From: Gracilariopsis chorda
Lineage: Eukaryota; Rhodophyta; Florideophyceae; Gracilariales; Gracilariaceae
Assembly (NCBI GenBank): GCA_003194525.1
Contig: NBIV01000030.1
Span: forward strand, 1-64,000
Reading direction: 5' to 3'
Length of the DNA stretch: 64,000 nucleotides
Below, one piece after another: positions 21,932-33,250 of the stretch (within the stretch, counting starts at the first letter, position 1; each line of letters begins with the position of its first letter). The notes beneath the pieces were generated by a model. That model did no database searches. It was not told where the DNA came from and saw only the letters and a list, made by a program, of their open reading frames with translations. Position numbers and translations under genes: made by a program.

Positions 21932-23770
21932 TTGAAGTGGCACTTGGTTGGAATGGAAAGCACTCAAACGCTATACAGAGTTTACATCCCTTCCACAGAG
22001 AAGGTGATCATGGTCACGCAGAAACAATTCAACGTATCAAAGGACTATCTACCATCCATCAACACGCTACTCGACTTCTCTTCCTTGGACCAGACAGAAG
22101 ATGAGCAGCAATTCGATGAAGAAGAAGAGGCGTCCTATGACCCCGTTCTCGTGCACTGCTTAGTTGCACAATCTCGTTCGAAAGATGGTAACGACTCGTG
22201 TAAAGTCCCAAACACCTTCGAGGAAGCAAGAAATATTCCCATATGGGTAGAAGCAATGAACAGGGAATACGAGGCTCTCGTTGAAAGAAAAACTTGGATA
22301 CTCATTGACAGGAAGGCAGGAATGAAACCGCTTCCATTTCTGTGGACTTTTAACGGGAAATACATAAGTATAAGTCCTCCAGAAAGTCTGCCAAAGCTCG
22401 ATGTTTCATAAGAAACGACATGCAATGACCATATTTGTGCTACGATGATGAAAATCTGTACGCACCTGTGGCTCGGCTCAAAACATTCCGACTAGATTTG
22501 GCCAAGGCAGCCGCACGGAAACTGCTTTTGGAGACCATGGATATAAGCAACGCTTGCCTTTATGGTGACGTAGAAGGTCTGTTGATAATGGAGCAACCCC
22601 AGAATGCCTCTGGTTCTTTTTATGTTCCTGGTAAAGTTTGCTTACTGTTGAAATCCATGTACGGTGCAAAGCAATCGGGATAAATTTGGGGATCTCTCTT
22701 GCACACAGAAGTAGTTTGACTGGGATTTAAGCAGTTGAAGACGGACAGTAGGCTGTAAATGTACTGGCCAGGAAGTGGCACAATAATTAATGTCGTCCTT
22801 GTAGACGAAATTCTCACTCAGTCCGATTCAAAGTCTCTCTTGGAAGACTTTATGGCCAAAATGAAGAAGCTGTTTCAGGTATAATTTCTTGGTGACGCCA
22901 TTTCTTTCATTGGTCTGAAACTAGAAAGAGATAAGAATGGCATTCGTGCAAACAAAGACAGGTATGTGGAGAAACTACTTCTGGATTACAATCTCTGCAA
23001 TGCAAACACAGCAAAAACACCATTACCATGTTTTTGTACTGTTTCAGTGAGCGTTTATAGTAAGACAAATATTCCATCATTGCTTCAGGCAAAATACCGT
23101 AAATTGGTTGGTAGGCTGATGTAGTTGGCAGTGGCATCGAGGCCTGATATTATGTTTGCGGCATCAATGTTGGCGAGACAGGTACAAAATCCTTGCCACA
23201 GGCACCTTGCACTGGCAAAACGCGTTTTAAGATACTTGAAAGGCACAAAGAACATTTGTCTCTACTTCCCATCGGAGAGTAGTGCACCGATGGAAGCATT
23301 ATGTGATGCGGACTGGGCTGGTTGTCGAGAAACTAGAAGTCTAACACTGACATTCTAGTGAAGGTGAATGATGGAACCTTTTTATAGACGAAGAAGAAGC
23401 AAACAATCATTGCTTTGTCTTCTGGAGAAGCTGAATAAATTGCTCTCTCGTATTGTGGGAAGCTGCTAGCATGGTTACGAAGACTAATTTTTGGGCTTCG
23501 AAATTGTACCATTCTTGAGGATGAACCGAATGGCATGTATCCAGTTTTCATTAGTACCGATAGCTCCACTGCCAATTCTATTGTGAACGCGTTCAAGACT
23601 TATGAAAGGAACAAAAAAAATTGCACTGAGGCTCCATCATGTTAGGGAACTTCTGAAGTCTGGGGTTTAAAGTATCTTGCCGATACGAAGAAAAGTCCAA
23701 CCAGCAAACATTATGACGAAAGCTGTTTCTCAAGACCACTTATATAAGCTTTCTTTTCTTTGCGATTTGA
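21932..23770 (+). pseudogene. reverse transcriptase and RNase H of Copia C1
   Basis: Pieces in several frames: WVEAMNREYEALVERKTW (RT start), YAPVARLKTFRLDLAKAA and LLETMDISNACLYGDVEG (fingers and first catalytic Asp), KSMYGAKQSG, then VVLVDEILT near 22795 where YVDDI is expected, so the first catalytic Asp survives and the second is Glu. RNase H is seen at 23125-23358 (ASRPDIMFAASMLARQVQNP, HLALAKRVLRYLKGT, CDADWAG). The far end, ANIMTKAVSQDHL near 23700, is the Copia C-terminal motif (aD-x-xTK). Confidence 0.8.
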
Positions 23771-24352
23771 GATAATCTCGTTTTAATACATTTTTAACCT
23801 ATTTTTTTCCTTCTTTACGTATTTTGAACGTCTGCAGAACTTATTGAAAATGACCTTGAGTAAATAAAGCTAAGAAAAGGCTATAAATTTTCCTTTTGTA
23901 CAAATATTTTTTTCCTACTATTTTTTTACTGGTAAAAGAGGTTTTTAACGGTAACCGTTAAGTTACAAACTTTAGCATAGATATAATTATTTATTCTCTG
24001 TTTCGAACGCAAAAACTTTAATGTTCTTTCCATAGGATGGTGTTAGAGGTACATTTAGAGAGAAGTTCATCGTAAGTCGCTAAGTTACAAGAAAACTCTG
24101 AATTGAGACTGGATTCGGTACTCTGTTTCAAGTAAGCTTATAAAAAAAGATAGAGTCTATAATGAACCTGCAGGCACCGCAGTTTATGCTTCCTGCTGGC
24201 CATACACATCCTCACAGTTTTAAACTGTGTTTGAATAGGGGTCAATAGGGATCTCTCTTACTTCAATTTCCAGCCTTCTATTTTATAAATTGTAAAGTAT
24301 TTGATGTGATGCTCCAGCGAGCACTGCGTAGGCGGCCGCTACGTATGGCTCG
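23771..24352. other. no gene seen
   Basis: AT-rich DNA between Copia C1 and the left LTR of element 2. It may include the right LTR of C1, which I could not delimit. Confidence 0.5.
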
Positions 24353-25254
24353 TGAAGTGCAATCCTCAAGGAGGAAGACTCAGCGATGCCCTGTGGACTT
24401 GGTGTTTTTGCCGCTTTCGCGTGTTTATGATTACTACCGCTATTAGCGGGTGTCTCAGCCCTCAGCGGATCCGCGCTTTGCGCCAGGTGCACACCTGTGC
24501 ATGCGCCGTGTGCCGCCCAAGGCGTGAGTGGACCACGTGTGACACGGATAGTCAAGAGGAGGTTGGCACCACGGTGTGGACATTTAGTTAACTTATATTT
24601 ATTTTTTATTATTTATCTACGCTACAGTAGGGAGATTACTACACTATATAGTGGCTCGGCGACCTCGCCCTGACACTGAGTAAACTTCCCCAACCAGGGT
24701 TCTTGGCTCTAAGTCTTTTCCGATTTCGCGAGTCTTCTACACTCCTCGGAGGTAAAGCCGCGTTACTAACGGTAGACCTATCCACCCTGCGTCACTAGGA
24801 GTATCACCGCCTTGGGCACTTGTCACTTAATTCACCACCGCCGTGTTCTCGCCCCTGTATAGGGTTCCTTTGTACCTTTTGTCGTGATCCCGTTGGCCCA
24901 CACTCCCGTCCCCCCCAATCGGGCATCCCCCGTATTTCCCTTACCCCACTCTCGTGGTTTCTACCCCTTTGTGTGGTTGCTCGTCACCGCTGACGCGTTT
25001 CTCTCGTGCCAGTATCCCGTGACGTCTTCCCCCACTTACGTGGACTCGTACTCCTTGGAAGGGCTGTTTTCCCATTCGTGGTGATCCTAATTTTACCGTT
25101 TCAACTCTCCTCGCTTGGCGTGAGGGTGAGCCTCGGCTTTACAACCCGACTTCGTCGTGCTCATCCGGAGAGGCTCCGTTCGCTGTGTTACCCTCGTGAG
25201 AGGAAGATTCCGAACGTCTTCGTGTGTTGTCCCGCTTGCGGGTATTGCACTACA
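24353..25254 (+). repeat. 5' LTR of element 2 (902 bp)
   Basis: Starts TGAAGTGCAA and ends TTGCACTACA; the ends are an imperfect 10-bp inverted repeat. The AT-rich stretch near 24590-24620 and CTATATAG at about 24638 are the only TATA-like candidates for the promoter of the genomic RNA. Many short hairpins occur, for example CCACTCTCGTGG and CCCTGTATAGGG. Confidence 0.95.
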
Positions 25255-25257
25255 AAG

Positions 25258-25279
25258 TGGTCTCCCGACCTAGAATCGG
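25258..25279 (+). promoter_or_regulatory. primer-binding site of element 2
   Basis: TGGTCTCCCGACC begins three bases (AAG) after the LTR, and the 22-nt block is identical to that of element 1, including the AAG spacer. It implies the same tRNA primer for both. Confidence 0.78.
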
Positions 25280-25369
25280 AAACGGTTAGGTTTTGTATTA
25301 CCTCTCCTCGGGGATTCACTGTCCAAACTTTTGGTTTCTTACCACTTCGTGGGAGTTTTTGGTCTACAC

Positions 25370-27483
25370 ATGTCTCGGCGACCATCCTCCGCCGAACCCG
25401 TTGTCACGCGGAGTCGTTCCGTCAGTGACGTGGAACAGGCAGAGATCTCGAAGGTCCCCGCTGGCCATCCTCGACGTGCCACCTTGAAAGGCAAGTCGAA
25501 GGGCCAAGACTAGTCGAGAGCCCAGAAACCCCCGCCTAAGGCGTTGAAGGACGCTCCCAACTCTGGTGTCGACCCGGCTTCTGCCGATGTAGCTGCACCC
25601 CGGAGGGGAGACCCCGATACCAACGCCCCCCCTAGTGTCCAAGCGCAGCTTGAGGAGATGCGTGAAGCACACAATACCCTCGTGTGGGAGTTTGAAGTCC
25701 TGCGTGTCAGGTTTGATACCTTTTCTATGAAGGATTTGGCTGAGGACATTCGCCTTTTAAGGGCGAATGTCAACACTGTGTTGGAATGTTTTGGTGGTAC
25801 TGCCAACTATGTTGAGAATGTGGAAACCCGATTTGATCGTGTCAGTGCCCGTCTGAGCACGTTGGAGCAAACTATCTTGATGGATGACAACGTCCCGGGT
25901 GAGGCCGCCGCTGTCTCGCAAAAAGCGAAGCGCGAGAAGAAAGATTCCACCCGCTGCACTCATAAGAAGCAACGCAAGCACGATGCCGACTCTTCGGATT
26001 CCTCCCTGTCTTCACAGGATTCTCACCATTCAGATGGTTCGGTGTCGTCGGATTCTTCGTCGGACGATGATCGTCGCCGACGCCCGTCCCATTCTAAACG
26101 GTCTTATTCCACCCAAGGTGTGATTCGCCCCCGGAGGAAGGGGAAGAAACACTTAGGATTGAGGGAACTCAAATGTACTAGTCCCCTCTACAAGAGGTTG
26201 GTATCGTACCGATATTATCGGCTTGAGGACTCCTCATTGGATCGTACACCCCGTGGTACGGGTAAGGTGAAGGACTGCATAAAGCGTATGCAGCTTTCCC
26301 TTCGTAACCAGTCCTTTTCTGGAGAGGATCCCATATTGGTGTTAGACGTCCTCGGAAGGTTCGTTTCCGAAGCGGACATACTTGGTATGAACGAAGGACA
26401 TGCGTTTATTGCCCTACCGTATTTTCTACGTGGCCTCGCCGAGGATCAATACAACTCTGTAAGAGGTTCTTCCCGAGCCTCCGAAGGAGGTGTAACGTGC
26501 TGGCCGGAAGCGGTTCAGTACCTCTTGCGATCCTACGCGACGAACAATGCTATTCAAGCGGCTTTCTCGCTTTACGCGATACCCGCCAGAAATCTGGAGA
26601 GACGGAAACCGAATTCTCGGTACGCCTTAGTAAGGCTTTCCACAGGTGTGGCAATGTTTACTCCTCTGGAGAGCGCTGCAACATGTATATCGATGGATTA
26701 GATCCGGCAATCCGTACGCTGGTGGCCCGATATTGGGGGGATCGTCGTAACACCACCTACCTGGAGTTGATTCAACACGCGCAAGCGGAAGGTGATGCAC
26801 TTCGAGCTCTTATCCCTGCATCGAAGTCTCGTTCCGCCAAGGCGTTGATGATGGAAGCCAGTTCACCATCTTTATCGCTAGCAGCGAGTGGACGCCCTTC
26901 AAGGGATTACGATAACGTGTACCTCGCTCAGGCCAGTGCTCAGTCTATTCCGACAACGGAACTGCCGTCCACGACGGATGCGTCCTACGACACAGCTCAG
27001 GAGAATTCCCTGCTGTATGTTGATGGACCCCGTGTTCACGGACCTCGCATCCCTTATTCGAATGGTGCCCTCCGGCAGAGTCGTCCCGGATGGAAGGATA
27101 CCCGCCCAGCGGTGAGACACACGGATGCTCGTTCCGGTCAGCCGCCCCCACGCTCTGGAGTCATATGCCACATATGTTACGAACACGGTCTCATTTCACC
27201 GGACTGCATCCTCACTTTGAGAGAAGTAACCCGAGTGATCGGTAACTATGAAGCCCTTACTCCAGCGGAGAAGCAGACCGTTCCGATTGCATCGTACTTA
27301 CGAGCGAAGACGGACTTCCCCCGGAATATCCCGGATACGAACCCGCGACAAGCGTTGCTTTCCCCTGCTGAGCAGGTCACTAACCCCCGTCTTGTCCGAC
27401 AAGACACCCCCGCTAGCGCTCCACTGCTAGTGGTTCAGTATTCTGAGACCCCGCCTCAGGCGGAACGGGCTCAGGAAAACTGA
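25370..27483 (+). pseudogene. gag of element 2, one TAG and one frameshift
   Basis: The ATG at 25370 opens MSRRPSSAEPVVTRSRS, as in element 1. A TAG at 25511-25513 interrupts after 47 codons and the frame continues in phase. A one-base shift near 26560 moves the reading from ...ATNNAIQA to LALRDTRQKSGETETEFS, after which it is open to 27483. A coiled-coil-like region, a Ser/Asp/His-rich patch, the capsid-like block (YRYYRLEDSSLDRTPRGTGK) and the zinc knuckle CHICYEHGLISPDC (C-x2-C-x4-H...C, with the His position shifted or lost: EHGLISPDC) are present. The first TAG is at a different place from the TAG of element 1. Confidence 0.85.
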
Positions 27484-27508
27484 TTTCGGGAGTCTCCCCT
27501 ACGGGAGA
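27447..27508 (+). promoter_or_regulatory. candidate -1 frameshift signal, gag/pol of element 2
   Basis: Gag ends GAA AAC TGA inside GGAAAAC (27474-27480). The pol frame is -1 to gag and open from 27447, an overlap of 37 nt. A hairpin TCTCCC-CTAC-GGGAGA occupies 27493-27508, 12 nt after the heptamer. Heptamer, spacer length and arms are the same in element 1, while the stop codon and loop differ. Confidence 0.5.
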
Positions 27509-27521
27509 GGCGCCCTCAGAG

Positions 27522-30500
27522 TTGAGGTTGAAGACGCCCGAGGCGTCACTGCCTCGCTCCCCGGTCAAAATCCTTACTAGGAAACAGGCCGTCTCAGAAG
27601 TGAACTCTGAACACTTTAATGTTCTGCGTCGACCGTGGAAACGTGTTCGAAACAACCGGTTCCCGGACAGAGTTTTGGTAATGGCCAAGAGAAACTACAA
27701 GGTATATGCTGACCTTGGCCTTTCCACCCAGTTTATGGTGCGAGTTCTCACTGTTTTGGACACAGGTGCAGGCCCGAACTTCATCGTTGAGTCGCTCCTG
27801 CCACCGTCGTTGCAGTCTCAGATCCGCCACGGCGTGATACCGGATGTCGCGGATGCCAATGATAACCCGTTATCAACGGTTGGGACAATCGACCTGGTCG
27901 TGCGCCTTGGCTCCTTTCTTCTGAAACTCAACTTTATTGTTTGTCGGAAACTTGCCGCCCCTTTGATCTTGGGATGCGACGTCTGTGACAGATTCGTCGA
28001 TGCCATCAGGCCCCGTCTAAGACGTGTGTGGAAATGGAAGACGGCTCCTCCGTTTCGATCGTACGTCGTCCTCTACGACGTGCCTCGAAGAAGCACGTTC
28101 CATTACCTGCTGCGCAGGAACCCCCACCGGCTTCCCGGGACTCTACAAAGCTCCACGTTGCTGCGTCTGTCCAACGTCCACCGGAATCCCAAGTTTGGGT
28201 ACGAGTCACTTCCCGTCAACACGGTTTACGAGTAATTCAACCCCTTTCATCCTTGTATGATAGGTATCAACTCGCCGTGGCGAATGGAGTAGCTCAAATT
28301 GAGCCCGATAAACCGTTCAACGTGCTGGTCGCCAATCTAGGCTCTACTCCCCAGTCACTGGTGAAAAAATAAGTCATTGGTTCGGTAATGCCCCACCTCA
28401 CCGCGATGGTTCCCACGACAATGACCGCCGCCGATGTCCTCGGTCTCGTTCACTCTAAGGAGGGGGAGGACACTGCCGTCCAAATGCAGAAATGCTCGGA
28501 TGCAAAGCCGGTTCCAACGAGTTACGACCGGATCGATCCCGTGAAAGAACTCGAGGAACTTGACCTCGGTCATGTGCCGGAATCACACCGTGAACGTCTC
28601 CGTGAGATGCTACGGAATTTCACCACGATGTGGGATGGCTCCCTAGGGGAGATTACTACAACGGAGCACCGGATTGACTTGCTACCTGATACCAGGCCGA
28701 TCGCTCAGCACCCCTATAGGGTAGGCCCTAAAGCTCGAGAAGAGGAAGAATTCCAAGTGGAAAAGATGCTCCGAGCTGGAGTAATAGAACCGGCTCAGTC
28801 GCCGTGGGCATCCCCAGTGGTACTGGCTCCGAAACCGGATGGACCCTGGCGCTTTTGCATCGACTACCGTCGACTGAACGCCGTAACCATCAAGGATGTG
28901 TACCCGATCCCACGAATGGATGAGTACATCGATTCACTCGGAAATGCTACCGTTTTCACGGCTCTAGACGCCAATTGGGGATACTGGCAGGTGCCTGTCA
29001 GGGAACAGGACCGCGAAAAGACTGCTTTTGTCTGTCACTCCGGACTCTACCGTTTCAAACGGATGCATTTTGGTTTGACCAATGCTCCCGCTACTTTCCA
29101 GCGTGCTATCGACATACTACTGGCTCGCTTCAAATGGCGTATATGCCTCGTCTACCTGGACGATATCATAGTATTCTCAGATAATCTGGATGACCACCTC
29201 ACAGACGTGAGAGATATCATGACCACGCTACGTGAAGCTGGAGTTACTCTCAAGTTGAGGAAATGTGAGTTCTTTACAGATACAGTGAAGTATCTGGGCC
29301 AAATAATCCGCCCTGGGCGTGTGATGATCGAGGAAGCTCGAGTTAAGTCGCTCCGTCAAGCGAAGGAACCCGCCACTCAAACGGAACTACGCTCCTTTCT
29401 AGGATTAGTCAACGTCTATCGACGGTTTATCCCGAATTGTGCGGATATCTCAGCACCCTTGAACGCGCTCTTGCGGAAAGGCCAACCACCGAAATTGGAA
29501 CCCTTTACGTCCGTCGAGACGAAGGCGTTTAACTCCCTCAAGGAGGCTGTAGCATCAGCACCGATCTTATCGTTACCGAAACCCGGACTACCGTTTACCG
29601 TAGACACGGATGCTAGTGACTACCAAGTAGGTTGCGCTCTCTTCCAGACAACTCCCGAAGGAGAACGAGCCCCTATTGGGTACTGGTCACGCTCACTGAA
29701 TGTTCACGAGCGGAATTACTCCGTCTCGGAGAAAGAGTGTCTTGCAGTTGTGTGGGCACTCTCCACTCTCCGCCCCTATCTTATGGGTGTGCACGTCACC
29801 GTTTACACGGATCACTCGTCATTACGATGGCTCATGACAGTCTCTGAACCGTCAGGCCGCTTAATGCGTTGGAGGCTCCCCCTTGTGGAATTCGACTTCG
29901 AGGTGATCTACAAGAAGGGCACAAAGAACGCTCAGGCAGACGCGCTGTCTCGTTTAACCACGGATGGTGAAACTCTACCCGCTGGGGACGAGGACATTCC
30001 TTGCTTCGTCGTCGACGGTCGAGAACCGGAGGCCCCGGACCGTGAACCCGATAACTCGGATGAAGAACCGGAATCGGATGATGAACTGGACGCACTACTC
30101 GTCTCGGACGATGCTCAGAAACCCCCACCGGGTAATTTCGTGCCAATACCCCCGGAGGAGATGGTCAGAGAAAAACAAGGTGATCCCTTCTGTACTCAGA
30201 TTTGCGCCCGACTTAATGGTGGTGCGCAACTCCCTTTCGAGGTGAATGATGTTGGATACCTCGTCAGGACGGTTCAAACAACCCCACAGGTAGTGGTACC
30301 ACATACTCTACAATCTAGAGTGTTGCACTTGTTGCACTATGCGAAACTTGGTGGACATGCCGGTGGACGGAAACTTTACCTCACGTTGCGACGGAGTTAC
30401 TATTGGCCAGCCATGGCTGTGGACTGCTACGCGACTGTGCGGTCATGCACGGAGTGTGCCAAAAACCGGGTCAAAATCCGGAAGCACTCAACGAAGTTGA

Positions 30501-31390
30501 AGTTGTTTCCAGCACGGGCCCCTCTCGAGTTTGTCGCAATTGACCTCTTGGGACCGCTGCTCACCACAAAGCGTGGACATAAGTTTTTACTCGTTATCAC
30601 GGATCGTTTCTCCAAGTTAGTTCGCACCGTACCTTTACGGAAGATATCCGCTTTCGCGGTGGCGCAAGCCTTCGTCACCCATTGGTTATTTGTCTACGGA
30701 CCACCGGTTAACATTCTATCCGATAACGGAAAGCAATTCGCATCGCGATTCTTTGAGGACGTGTGTCGGATTCTCGATATCAAGAATCTGTTCACAACGA
30801 CCTACCACCCCCAGTGTAATGGGCAGGTCGAGCGGTTTAACCGAACGCTGTTAGCCTCTCTCCGTTCTTACGTTGCTGATCACCCCAAAACATGGGACCT
30901 GAACACTGACGCCTTGACGTTTGCGTATAACACACAGGTACACCGTACAACGGGTTTGACTCCATTTGAATTGGTACTTTCGCGTCATCCGCCCGCCGTA
31001 GCGTTGGAACCCCAGCCTACGCTGGCAAGCTTCCCTTCCGTGAAGGATTATCGCCAACGATGGAAAGCGTGGCTTACGAAGTTAATCCCGGTCGCCCGGA
31101 GCTACATGGCACGAGCACAGGCCGCGTACAAGCGTGATTTTGACTCTCGTGTACGAGGTACAGCACCGCCAATTACGGAGGGTGACTACGTCTTCGTCCG
31201 TAAGGAGCACTGGAACCCTGATAAGGAGAAACGGCATAAGCTCTCACCCGTCGCGGACGGTCCCTACAAGGTCATATCAGTGGATAACGACACCTTAGTG
31301 GTGGAAATAAACGACGCTCATGAGCGGATTTCCCGCGATCGCGTTGTTATGGCACCGCCACCTTCCGTAGTGGTTGCTTACCAAGATTAG
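27522..31390 (+). pseudogene. pol of element 2: protease, RT, RNase H, integrase
   Basis: Protease VLDTGAGPNFI near 27760. An extra dinucleotide near 28025 shifts the frame, and a TAA at 28370 replaces a Gln codon kept in element 1 (KHQVIG against KK-stop-VIG). From 28388 a frame of 1000 codons is intact: RT with YLDDIIVFS at about residue 256; RNase H with VDTDASDY (about 405) and YTDHSS (about 473); the integrase zinc domain ending in CTEC (about 687); and the integrase core with D in AIDLLG (about 717), D in LSDNGKQF (about 778) and E in VERFNR (about 815). A TAG at 31388 ends it, but the frame continues in phase into the linker and chromodomain. RT, RNase H and integrase catalytic residues are all present. 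Confidence 0.93.
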
Positions 31391-33037
31391 AACCAACACA
31401 CCCCAGTGGAACAACCCACATCTGTGGTTAACAGGCCTTCTGTGTTGCCACACCCTTCAAGGGGACTCTCAGATATGCCGTCCTTATCGGACGCAGGCCC
31501 GAATGGCCTTTCTTCTCTAACGCCACCGCGCGGTGTCTATCTCCGCAGTTTGGGCACTTCTACCACTCCCCATGCCGCTCCATCTAAGGATGGGGAGGAG
31601 AACCCTAACTCTCGTCGAGAGACTGAAACCGCTTCGTCGCGTCATGACAACCGTGGTGCACGGACCTCCGGACACATCGAAAAGGACAATAGTGGACCGA
31701 GAATTCCGTCTACTGACGTGCCATCTTCGCATTTGCGGGTTACAGATCCCGCTGAACCCTCTCGAGGAATTTCTACCGCATCTGCGCCAGATCGCACTCC
31801 CCACCAGGATTCTAGTCGTCAAAATGCACCACGCAGTGGGAAGTCTCTCGCCAAAGTGAAATCGTTGCAGGAAACTATTCGCGTTCGCGATACTGAACCG
31901 GCTGTGCCGTCGAGGGTTGATCCGCATTCCGTGGGTCACGGTTCGTCAACAACAGCTACGCTGGATAATGCAGAGCAGGCCCTCCCGGGATCCTCTGAGC
32001 CGACTACACCGGACGTGGTAACTACTACTGCACGGCAGAACACACCGGCCAGGCCGGGCAAGCACACCGTACAGGACGGAAGGAAAACGACCAGCAAGCT
32101 GGATTCTGGTTTAGGACCATCGCGCAGTCGCGAACTCACTCCGAGTGTCTCGGTTGATCCCGACAGTGTCGCCGAAGTCGCTCCGGTCACTCCGGAAGGA
32201 AAGCACGTCAAAGACGGAAATACTTCGTCGCCGAAGCGAGACAACACACCGGCAGCACCGTTGCAACCGCCTTCACGTGAGGAGGCAGAACGCAACACGG
32301 CGCGGACAACCCTCTACCATCCGTTGCAAACGGCACGTGACCCCGAAACCGTACGGACGGCAAAGGCACCAATTACCGCCCGAGGCGAGTCGACGCGTAC
32401 TGTACGACGCACCGTGGCGCAACTGACTTCGTCTTCTGAAGCACCCCCGTCAAGACGGATATCTACACACAAACCTGTGGTTCGCGACCCAGATGCTCAT
32501 CTTTCAGATGCGTCAGAAGCCCCTCAAAGGGTGTCGTCAATAGACGCCCCCTCAAGGAGTGAAGAAACCACGAAGCCGGATACTTTAACCCACAGCAAGG
32601 GTCCCGATACGCACCATCAAGTGGTCGACGCAACCGGCCGTGCCGAGGACCTCCAGGCCCGCGAAGCGGATGAACCTACCCGGAAACCGGTTAATGACCC
32701 CTCTAAGAGCATGGACAGGCAGTACCAAGCCATGCCCCTTCCGGGGAAGACTGTCCAACCCCCACCAGTGGTGGTAGAGCCTGCCGTGCAGGACGCGATA
32801 ATGCGAACACGGCGAGGCCGGGAAGTCTACAAACAGGAGTTTGTCGTTGACCACATTGTGGAACATTCTTACCATCCAGATGGTTACATCCAGTACCGCG
32901 TACGCTGGTACGGTTTCGGGCCCGAATATGATTCGGATGAGCCGATAGAGCACCTCCCACGTTCGAAAGTGGTGTCATATCAGCGCAGAACGCGAACGGG
33001 AATCCCAGCATCAGTGGTAAATGCCCAAGTGGGATAA
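31391..33037 (+). pseudogene. integrase linker and C-terminal chromodomain of element 2
   Basis: In phase with pol after one TAG. About 480 residues of Ser/Thr/Pro/Arg-rich, low-complexity linker lead to a chromodomain at roughly 32820-32970: KQEFVVDHIVEHSY, QYRVRWYGFGPEYDSDEP, then IEHLPRSKVVSY. The aromatic and acidic positions look complete. HPSRGLSD near the start is shared with element 1, where no stop separates it from the integrase, so linker and chromodomain belong to the polyprotein. Chromodomains of this kind steer integration to marked chromatin. The linker is much longer than in typical chromoviruses, where the chromodomain follows the GPY/F module closely. Confidence 0.8.
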
Positions 33038-33250
33038 GCAAACCACTGCGGTGGAAGGAAGGAAATGAAGGATCGAGCTGTGGTATGGAAAGGAAGAAAG
33101 GAAAGGAAAGAAGAAGGAACACAAGTCAACTCGGATTTTATTCGATACGATCGATGGAACACCGACTAGTTGAAGGACTACACTACTTCACAAGGTTGCA
33201 CCCCCATGGTGAGGGAATACGCCCCCTTACGGGTTGGAACTGCCCCCACC
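33038..33250. other. spacer between convergent pol and antisense genes
   Basis: About 210 bp, purine-rich around 33050-33120 (GGAAGGAAATGAAGG, GGAAAGAAGGAAAGG-type). No frame of interest. It must hold the 3' ends of both transcripts if the antisense gene is transcribed separately. Confidence 0.5.

Larger units (their letters stand above)
19806..23770 (+). mobile_element. decayed Ty1/Copia retrotransposon, element C1
   Basis: Gag, protease, integrase, reverse transcriptase and RNase H remnants follow one another on the plus strand; integrase before RT is Copia order. More than ten stops and frameshifts separate the pieces. It is much older than the Gypsy elements. No LTR pair was found. Confidence 0.85.

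Noticed and set aside
25511..25513. Regulated readthrough of the gag TAG
   Set aside because: The TAGs of the two elements are at different places and lack a known readthrough context, so independent decay is simpler.
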